Shown piece by piece: positions 6,255 through 11,754 of a stretch of 14,675 nt of DNA (position 1 is its first letter; each line of letters begins with the position of its first letter). Under the pieces are notes generated by a model. It saw only the letters and a list, made by a program, of their open reading frames with translations. It did no database searches and had not been told where the DNA came from. The DNA is from JBCAXA01 sp039183535. Lineage in GTDB: Bacteria > Pseudomonadota > Gammaproteobacteria > Steroidobacterales > Woeseiaceae. The stretch lies in assembly GCA_039183535.1 (NCBI GenBank), contig JBCDBO010000075.1, forward strand, positions 1 through 14,675. The letters run 5' to 3'. The position numbers and the translations under genes are program-made.

Positions 6255-7541
6255 ATGATCCTTACTAGCGTAAAGACCGCCTTCGGTCTTTGTTTACTGT
6301 CCACAGTAACAGTCGCCCACGCGGAAACGGGTGTCGGCGTAGAAACGGGCTACGTTCTGAACACGGTGCTGCTGCTCTTCTGTGGCGTGTTGGTCATGTT
6401 TATGGCCGCAGGGTTCGCAATGCTCGAGGCGGGTACTGTCCAAAGCAAGTCGGTTGTCATGATCCTCGCGAAAAACATTGCGTTGTATTCGATTGCGTCG
6501 GTTCTTTTCCTTGCGGTCGGTTTTCAGGTTATGTACGGCGATGGGAACAGCTTTTTCGGGTCGCTGCAGTTCTGGCAGCCCGCCGATGCGAACGGACCGG
6601 TGCTGACGTCCGGACAACCGGAGTCGGCAACTTGGTTTTTCCAGATGGTGTTTACGGCGACGACGGCCTCTGTCATCTCTGGCGCCATTGCAGAGCGAGT
6701 GAAATTTTGGCCTTTCGCGATATTCGTCGTTGCGTTAACCGGGTTTCTCTACCCCATCGTAGGGCACTGGACGTGGGGCGGCGGTTGGTTGTCGGAGTAC
6801 GGTTTCTCCGATTTCGCCGGCTCGACCATCGTTCATTCTGTTGGCGGTTGGGCAGCGCTTGCCGGTGTCATTCTGCTTGGCGCTCGCCGCGGTCGGTTTA
6901 ACGAATTCGGTACGCCTCAGGTGCTTTCTCCGTCCAGCCTTCCCATGGTGACGCTGGGGACGTTCATCCTGTGGTTGGGTTGGTTCGGTTTCAACGGTGG
7001 ATCGCAACTCGCCTTATCGAGCGCCGTGGATGCCCATGCCGTCGCAACGATCTTTGCGAACACCAATGGGGCCGCAGCGGGTGGTGTTTTGGCGGCTGCC
7101 ATGGCCTCGCAGTTTCTTTATCAGCGCCTGAATCTCACGATGATGCTGAATGGTGCGTTAGCGGGCTTGGTCAGTATCACCGCCGAGCCATTGATGCCGT
7201 CATTGTCCCTCTCTGTCGGTATTGGCGGTGTTGGCGCAATCGTTATGCTGGTGTGCACACATCTATTAGAGAGACTCCGCCTGGACGATGTTGTCGGCGC
7301 AATCCCTGTCCATCTGGCCGCCGGCATATGGGGAACACTCGCGGTTCCACTGTCAAACCCCGCGGCAAACCTACTTGTTCAAGCGATAGGCATTGTCTCC
7401 GTTGGTGCCTTCACCTTCAGCGCTTCCTTCGCCATTTTCTACGCCATGCGCCAGTCGATCGGGATCCGGTTGACGCGGCGTCACGAAGCCGCCGGCGGGG
7501 ATCTCTCTGAGGTCGGAATGCGCGCTTACAACTTCGAGTGA
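6255..7541 (+). CDS. amt: Ammonium transporter, Amt family
   Basis: An inner-membrane channel for ammonium/ammonia. The chosen ATG at 6255 has GGAGAG 4 bases upstream and gives 428 residues. An in-frame TTG at 6216 would add 13 non-hydrophobic residues and overlap the intercistronic hairpin, so I reject it. The N-terminus (MILTSVKTAFGLCLLSTVTVAHA) looks like a cleavable signal peptide, as in other Amt proteins, and is followed by about 11 hydrophobic segments. Family hallmarks are GFAMLEAGTVQSKS (53-66), the signature DFAGSTIVHSVGGWAAL carrying the first pore histidine (H194), FNGGSQLALSSAVDA (246-260), and DDVVGAIPVHLAAGIWGT carrying the second pore histidine (H353). These two histidines match the twin-His of E. 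coli AmtB by motif. Many bacterial amt genes sit beside glnK (PII), which blocks the channel; none is present here. The gene is sandwiched between glutamine synthetase and glutaminase genes and is probably co-transcribed with both. Confidence 0.96.
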   Translation: MILTSVKTAFGLCLLSTVTVAHAETGVGVETGYVLNTVLLLFCGVLVMFMAAGFAMLEAGTVQSKSVVMILAKNIALYSIASVLFLAVGFQVMYGDGNSFFGSLQFWQPADANGPVLTSGQPESATWFFQMVFTATTASVISGAIAERVKFWPFAIFVVALTGFLYPIVGHWTWGGGWLSEYGFSDFAGSTIVHSVGGWAALAGVILLGARRGRFNEFGTPQVLSPSSLPMVTLGTFILWLGWFGFNGGSQLALSSAVDAHAVATIFANTNGAAAGGVLAAAMASQFLYQRLNLTMMLNGALAGLVSITAEPLMPSLSLSVGIGGVGAIVMLVCTHLLERLRLDDVVGAIPVHLAAGIWGTLAVPLSNPAANLLVQAIGIVSVGAFTFSASFAIFYAMRQSIGIRLTRRHEAAGGDLSEVGMRAYNFE

Positions 7542-7551
7542 GGACAAACAA

Positions 7552-9066
7552 ATGCGAAAAAACGAACTAGCATCTGTCTTCCAAGCTATGGATCACGACA
7601 GAAAAGGCAAACTGACCAAAGACAGGATTCTGGAAAGCTTATCGAACGCAGGAATTCTGTCGAACGACGTTCGCCTCTCCGCGTTGCTTCGACGAATGGA
7701 GGTGGCGGGCGGTTCACTGTTTGGACTGAAGACGTTCGGCTCGCTGTTAGACAGCTGCGAATCGCTGATAAGCCGGGCAGTCCGAGGCGAGCTTGTGATA
7801 CCTGAGTTCCAAGCGTTCAGTGAATCGCTCAAGAATATCTATGACGAAACCAGGCACGATGCCGATGGAGCAGTCGCGTCTTACATACCGCAACTCGCAC
7901 GAGTGCCTGCCGACAACTTCGCGGTTGCGGTGTCGACGATCGACGGCCAGCAATGCGTCATTGGCGATGCGGATTACAACTTCACTCTTCAATCCAGCTG
8001 TAAGCCGCTGTTGTACGCGGCAGCCCTTGAGGAACTCGGTGTTGAGAAAGTTCACTCGCATGTTGGTCGAGAGCCCAGCGGACTGTCGTTCAACGAACTT
8101 TCCTTAAACAAAGACGGCCTACCGCACAATCCCATGATCAATGCGGGCGCCATTATGACGAGCAGCCTCATCAGGCGGGGCTGCTCCTCTGCGGATAGAT
8201 TGGAATACCTACACAATCTCGTTAAAACCCTTTCGGCCGGAGTCACACCGAACTTCAATACGGCGGTCTGGCATTCAGAAAGAGAGACGGCAGATCGAAA
8301 CTTCGCGCTCGCGCATCACATGAGGGAGCACGGCGCCTTTCCAGAAGGCACGCAGATCGTTCCAACGCTCGACTATTACTTCTCGGCATGCTCAATGGAA
8401 GTAACGGCAAGAACGATGTCGACCATCGGCGCGACCTTCGCGAACGGCGGCGTTTGCCCGTCGACCGGTGACAAGGTGTTCTCTGAAGACACCGTAAAAA
8501 ACACGCTCTCAATGATGTACTCGTGCGGTATGTACGACTACTCCGGCGAGTTCGCGTTTACCGTAGGCATCCCGGCAAAGTCGGCCGTTTCCGGCGTCGT
8601 TCTGGCTATCGTGCCCAACGTACTGAGTATTGCGGTTTGGTCACCTAAATTGGACAGTTGCGGCAACAGCGTGCGAGGCGTCGCGTTCCTTAAGAAGCTG
8701 GTCGAGCGATTCAGTTTTCACAACTACGACGGCCTAGTTGAGTCCAAAAAATCGGACCCCCGACGACGAAGCGCTGTGGTAGCGACGGACCAGACGTACC
8801 AAGCAATTTATGCGGCAAGCGTTGGCGATACTAATGAGTTAAAACGGTTGGTAGCCAGAGGCCACGACTTAAATACCGCAGACTATGACGGTCGAACGCC
8901 ACTTCATCTCGCAGCGGCCGAAGGTCAGATAGAGGTCGTCAGATTCCTAATGCGCCACAAGGTCCATACTGAACCGAAGGATCGCTGGGGATTTCGCCCG
9001 ATTGACGATGCGAAGCGCCACAAAAGAAACGCGGTCATTGAGGAGCTCTCTCGCATGGCGGCGTAG
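7552..9066 (+). CDS. Glutaminase with EF-hand-like N-terminus and C-terminal ankyrin repeats (animal GLS-type architecture)
   Basis: It hydrolyses glutamine to glutamate and ammonium. At 504 residues it is far longer than the ~310-residue bacterial GlsA. Residues about 1-95 resemble the EF-hand-like domain of animal GLS; the loop at D14-x-D16 lacks the usual acidic twelfth residue, so calcium binding is doubtful. The serine-dependent catalytic domain covers about 108-395: Y111 in YIPQLAR, S148 and K151 of the SxxK dyad (LQSSCKP), N197 in MINAGAI, E243 and N250 in SERETADRNFA, Y328 in CGMYDYSG, V346 in PAKSAVSG. All active-site residues recalled from human GLS are matched. SFHNYDGL (388-395) and ankyrin repeats (about 415-500, with DYDGRTPLHLAAAEGQIEVVRFL and PKDRWGFRPIDDA) closely mirror the human C-terminus. 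At the activation loop (F180, L183, S184, L185), Ser replaces the Phe322 of human kidney GLS, as I recall for liver GLS2. The ATG at 7552 lies 10 bases after the amt stop, with AGGA between them, so the gene is translationally close to amt and surely in the same operon. Confidence 0.95.
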   Translation: MRKNELASVFQAMDHDRKGKLTKDRILESLSNAGILSNDVRLSALLRRMEVAGGSLFGLKTFGSLLDSCESLISRAVRGELVIPEFQAFSESLKNIYDETRHDADGAVASYIPQLARVPADNFAVAVSTIDGQQCVIGDADYNFTLQSSCKPLLYAAALEELGVEKVHSHVGREPSGLSFNELSLNKDGLPHNPMINAGAIMTSSLIRRGCSSADRLEYLHNLVKTLSAGVTPNFNTAVWHSERETADRNFALAHHMREHGAFPEGTQIVPTLDYYFSACSMEVTARTMSTIGATFANGGVCPSTGDKVFSEDTVKNTLSMMYSCGMYDYSGEFAFTVGIPAKSAVSGVVLAIVPNVLSIAVWSPKLDSCGNSVRGVAFLKKLVERFSFHNYDGLVESKKSDPRRRSAVVATDQTYQAIYAASVGDTNELKRLVARGHDLNTADYDGRTPLHLAAAEGQIEVVRFLMRHKVHTEPKDRWGFRPIDDAKRHKRNAVIEELSRMAA

Positions 9067-9113
9067 CGGTATCTTCGATTCTAGATTTTCTCTAGTCGTT
9101 GTCGGGCGCTACG
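9062..9113. repeat. Nested inverted repeats at the end of the nitrogen operon
   Basis: CGTAGCG (9062-9068, overlapping the glutaminase stop codon) is exactly inverted as CGCTACG at 9107-9113. Between them CTAGA (9081-9085) and TCTAG (9091-9095) form a smaller stem. There is no T-run after the outer arm. It could be a weak or Rho-assisted 3' end for the operon, which otherwise shows no intrinsic terminator before the convergent gene at 9155. Confidence 0.4.
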
Positions 9114-9154
9114 GTCAATTACAAACAACGCTGTTACGAACAGGCTACCTCGCA

Positions 9155-9715
9155 TCAGGAGGCGCTTCCGAACATATCGGGCAAAAATCTGAATGCGGAG
9201 ATACCGAATATACTCAATAGCAATGACGAGGCACTCACGAATTTTTGAACCGACTCTCTTTCGCTAATAAATCCCAGTACAGCCAAAGCAAAAAATGAAA
9301 GTTGAACAAAGCGATACGGATGAATAAGGGGAGCGTCTAGGAATACATAAGTCGACAATACCGCCACAACAATCGTGAGTGCGAAAGCTCCGAAAAACCA
9401 TCGCCTTTGACTGTAGAAGTGCTCTTTCCAAGAAGTCCCATTGCTGGCTCGATTGGTGAGGGCGACGGCGCAGAGGTACATCGTGCTCACAAAGCCGACA
9501 ACGACCGAATAACTAAATGCGTTGAAAGCAAGTGCTCTTAGTTCCCAAAGACCCCACCAGTTTTGAACGTGCAACCAAAAAAGAGAGAGCACCCAAGCCG
9601 CATGTGGCCAATAGCGGCGTTCCAAGAACACAGTTTCCAGACTGCTAAGTAATCGAATGACCCCAAGGCCTAGAATGATGGACACGATAATTGCGATGTA
9701 TTCAAAATGTGTCAT
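9155..9715 (-). CDS. Multi-spanning membrane protein, paralogue A
   Basis: A protein of 186 residues with about five to six hydrophobic helices; no function is recognised. It begins MTHFEYIAIIVSIILGLGVI, where the FE-[YF]-IA-x3-SI-x2-GL pattern is shared with the next gene upstream (9885-10427). Other shared points are LLS after the first helix, an AW-x-L ... NWW segment at about 40-55, and a mid-protein loop with YS-x-R. It therefore belongs to the same family by tandem duplication. The ATG at 9715 has no strong Shine-Dalgarno, but the match of its N-terminus to the paralogue supports the start. It is convergent with the glutaminase gene, 88 bases from its stop. No soluble domain or catalytic motif is visible. 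Confidence 0.82.
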   Translation of the reverse strand: MTHFEYIAIIVSIILGLGVIRLLSSLETVFLERRYWPHAAWVLSLFWLHVQNWWGLWELRALAFNAFSYSVVVGFVSTMYLCAVALTNRASNGTSWKEHFYSQRRWFFGAFALTIVVAVLSTYVFLDAPLIHPYRFVQLSFFALAVLGFISERESVQKFVSASSLLLSIFGISAFRFLPDMFGSAS

Positions 9716-9824
9716 TGATGTCTGAGCGTTTGGTGAGCGCTGATCGGTAGGTATCGTTCAAATGGGGTATCCAAAATCTGGGCCTTCGATGTCAGAGTAA
9801 TGGCAGCTCCAGCTTTGGCTCAGG

Positions 9825-9857
9825 AATCGGCAGAACCTACAATCGTAGGATCCGATT
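9825..9857. repeat. Imperfect long hairpin between the two paralogous membrane protein genes
   Basis: The outer arms AATCGG (9825-9830) and CCGATT (9852-9857) enclose an inner stem CCTAC (9836-9840)/GTAGG (9845-9849) with an AATC loop; the internal loop is 5 against 2 bases. It lies 28 bases downstream of the stop of the 9885-10427 gene and about 110 bases upstream of the start of the 9155-9715 gene. No T-run follows on the minus strand, so it is a structured RNA or operator candidate rather than a clear terminator. Confidence 0.5.
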
Positions 9858-9884
9858 AGCCACAGGCCGGGAGCGACCGCTGAT

Positions 9885-10427
9885 TCAGTTTGCAAGAAGA
9901 CTCCTCGCGAATACCGACCAAGCTAATGTGGAAGCGGCCAGCAACCAGCCACTGACCCGCATGATCCATGGCTTGACAAAAATCAACGGTAGCGTAACGA
10001 AGACTACGAAATACAGATAGAACAACGACAGATACCAAGGATCGAAGAAGTCACCGCGAATAATCTTCTCTCCTGAGTCCAGAGCGACCGCCACAAGTAG
10101 CACGATAAGTACGAATTTTTGTTGAAGTCTTTCGGAGTAGTCAGTCAGAAAATCGTATGGGTAGAGCGCTACGGCCATTAGGTAGTGCACGGTTGCCCAG
10201 ATTGCGAGATAAAGAAATTCGTGAAACCGCCATTCGGCGTGGTCGCTCCATTGGAAAAATACCCACCAATTGACTAAGAGCAGGTTGCCAACAAGCAGTG
10301 ACCAGGCGAGGCGTGTGCCTGTGAGTTCACGCCGAAATAAAGCTTGCACAATGCCTGATAGAAGATTAGCGATTGCAAGACCGAAAATTATCGAGAGCAG
10401 AACCGCAATAAATTCAAACGTCGACAC
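9885..10427 (-). CDS. Multi-spanning membrane protein, paralogue B
   Basis: A protein of 180 residues with about five to six hydrophobic helices, related to the neighbouring gene at 9155-9715. It starts MSTFEFIAVLLSIIFGLAIANLLSG, and contains AWSLLVGNLLLVNWW (compare AWVLSLFWLHVQNWW in the paralogue), a DYSERLQQKF loop (compare FYSQRRWFF) and a hydrophobic C-terminus. I chose the GTG at 10427 because it gives the same N-terminus as the paralogue and leaves GGAAAG at a workable distance upstream. The GTG at 10436 would sit almost on top of that sequence. No function is recognised; membrane localisation is the only firm inference. A gap of 169 bases holding a hairpin separates it from paralogue A, so co-transcription is possible but not certain. 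Confidence 0.82.
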   Translation of the reverse strand: MSTFEFIAVLLSIIFGLAIANLLSGIVQALFRRELTGTRLAWSLLVGNLLLVNWWVFFQWSDHAEWRFHEFLYLAIWATVHYLMAVALYPYDFLTDYSERLQQKFVLIVLLVAVALDSGEKIIRGDFFDPWYLSLFYLYFVVFVTLPLIFVKPWIMRVSGWLLAASTLAWSVFARSLLAN

Positions 10428-10586
10428 GTTAACCACTTTCCAACGGGCACACAGATATAGCGAAAATACCTGCCAGTTTGAATCTCAACAAATACAGATT
10501 GATTGCGTGCCGCTGCGTTAGCTTGGTAGGCCCTGTATCGCTGGCATTGATGGATAGTAATGCACCGGCCAGTAGCGGGCGTGTCA

Positions 10587-10922
10587 TCACTTATCGATTC
10601 TCTCTAAGGAAGATGCGTCGGGAGTTCCGCTTACCGAGACCGTCTTCTCGTACCGCCCGGTTTTTTTCGGAGGAATAGAGACTGAGACAATAGTTTGACC
10701 GACCTTAGTTGCCCTGCTGTCCGGAGAACTCGGGATGCCGACGGAGTAGAGTTTTAGCGCAAACTCTGCTCTGAAAACCTGCGATGTGTTATTGCGAATT
10801 TCTAAAACGAACTCGCACGATGTGTCGGTTTTACATTCGTAGTTATGCTCCACGACCTGGTAGTGAGGCTTTTCGCCACAGGCTGACAACAAGATCGGCA
10901 ATAGAGCCAGCATTATTCTCAT
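10587..10922 (-). CDS. Small putative lipoprotein
   Basis: A protein of 111 residues starting MRIMLALLPILLSACGEK. This is a short signal peptide with a lipobox (LLSAC), so Cys15 would be lipidated and the mature protein anchored to a membrane, facing the periplasm. The mature part is about 96 residues and looks like a beta-rich domain (YQVVEHNYEC, CEFVLEIRNNTSQVFRAEFALKLYSV, SVSIPPKKTGRYEKTVSV), similar in style to proteins with an Ig-like fold. Two cysteines (in YECKTDTSCEF) could form a disulfide. The frame stays open upstream to 11069, overlapping the DoxX gene, but the extra 49 residues are hydrophilic and would bury the signal peptide, so I use the ATG at 10922. An ATG at 10913 is also possible. 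No strong Shine-Dalgarno is seen. Function unknown. Confidence 0.78.
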   Translation of the reverse strand: MRIMLALLPILLSACGEKPHYQVVEHNYECKTDTSCEFVLEIRNNTSQVFRAEFALKLYSVGIPSSPDSRATKVGQTIVSVSIPPKKTGRYEKTVSVSGTPDASSLERIDK

Positions 10923-11055
10923 AGAATGTCGTTCGCGCCGCGCTAGCTTTAATGGCTGTTGAGGGGTAGTAGCTGGAAAGGTAGCAGACCCCGCCTGTGG
11001 GACAGCCTTCGAACTAGCTCTGTCGTATATGTGTCGGCTTACTTTCTGATCCAGG

Positions 11056-11484
11056 CTACCGTTGGCCACGAGTGAGTATCGCGTCCAATGAGATTTTGCC
11101 TGCGCCGATCAGCGCGAATTGAATACCAATAGCGACAAGGACGATAGCGGGCCACCATCCACGAAAGTCCTGAGACCAATGAACCATGACCACCGCGACT
11201 ACGAAGTGCAGTGCAACTACAATCCCCGCTAAGCGCGTCAACAATCCGAGAACGAGCCCGACGCCACAGGCTAGCTGGATGTATACGGATACCAGCGCCA
11301 TCAAGTCAGGTGCAGGGAATAGATTCGTGGCAAGAAAGTCCGAGAACTCTTGCATTCGCTCCGTGCTTGCGACGTTGTCGACGACTCCGTAGACCAGAAA
11401 CGCGCCGGTCAGCACCCGCAAAGTTAACGGGCCTATGTCAGCAAACCGCCCCAGTCCTTCTAGGAAAAAAATGTCGCGAGTCAT
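11056..11484 (-). CDS. DoxX family membrane protein
   Basis: A protein of 142 residues with four hydrophobic helices in the DoxX/SURF4-like arrangement: LTLRVLTGAFLVYGVVDNV (about 20-38), then FSDFLATNLFPAPDLMALVSVYIQLACGVGLVLGLLTRLAGIVVALHFVVAVVMVHW, and a last segment, WPAIVLVAIGIQFALIGAGKISLD. A conserved early Arg, a Gly-rich second helix with GLLTR, and a closing GAG-K-x-SLD are typical. DoxX proteins are inner-membrane proteins of mostly unknown biochemical role, sometimes linked to redox stress. The ATG at 11484 has only a weak ribosome binding site. Spacing to the lipoprotein start downstream is 133 bases, so an operon with it is possible but not shown. Confidence 0.88.
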   Translation of the reverse strand: MTRDIFFLEGLGRFADIGPLTLRVLTGAFLVYGVVDNVASTERMQEFSDFLATNLFPAPDLMALVSVYIQLACGVGLVLGLLTRLAGIVVALHFVVAVVMVHWSQDFRGWWPAIVLVAIGIQFALIGAGKISLDAILTRGQR

Positions 11485-11620
11485 ATTCGACGTTCTGCTC
11501 GTGCGGTCATTCGATGCCTTGTTTGGATCGACAGCCGAGATTGTATCCCAGATCAGACGGCGGTCCGGAGTCCGCTAAAAGCAGCCTGTCAGCTCTCGTC
11601 GTTCTTCTCCTCCTCATCCG

Positions 11621-11648
11621 AAAAACGCCCATCGAGAAGACCGATAGG
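11621..11648 (-). terminator. Intrinsic terminator downstream of the propeller gene
   Basis: Read on the minus strand, CCTATCG (11648-11642) pairs with CGATGGG (11634-11628) with one G-T wobble, around a 7-base loop. Two bases later a run of five T (11625-11621) follows. It lies about 107 bases after the stop of the 11755-14675 gene and upstream of the DoxX start at 11484, so it separates these two units. Confidence 0.7.
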
Positions 11649-11754
11649 AAAACGTCTTAGTCACTAACAATCTACGTTACCCAACCAAACTGACGCAGGC
11701 CCTTCAACGGTTAAACTGGATAGGTACAGTCGCGGTCGGTTTTGGGATGTTGAG

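Noticed and set aside
6290..7510. Long plus-strand frames inside amt in another phase (6290-6901, 6971-7510)
   Set aside because: They are Arg/Cys-rich shadow translations of the GC-rich amt gene.
7591..7626. True calcium-binding EF-hand in the glutaminase N-terminus
   Set aside because: The DHDRKGK loop has the first acidic positions but lacks the acidic residue at loop position 12, so I call it EF-hand-like only.
10923..11069. Longer N-terminus of the small lipoprotein, overlapping the DoxX gene
   Set aside because: The extra 49 residues are hydrophilic and would place the lipobox internally; starting at 10922 gives a normal lipoprotein signal.
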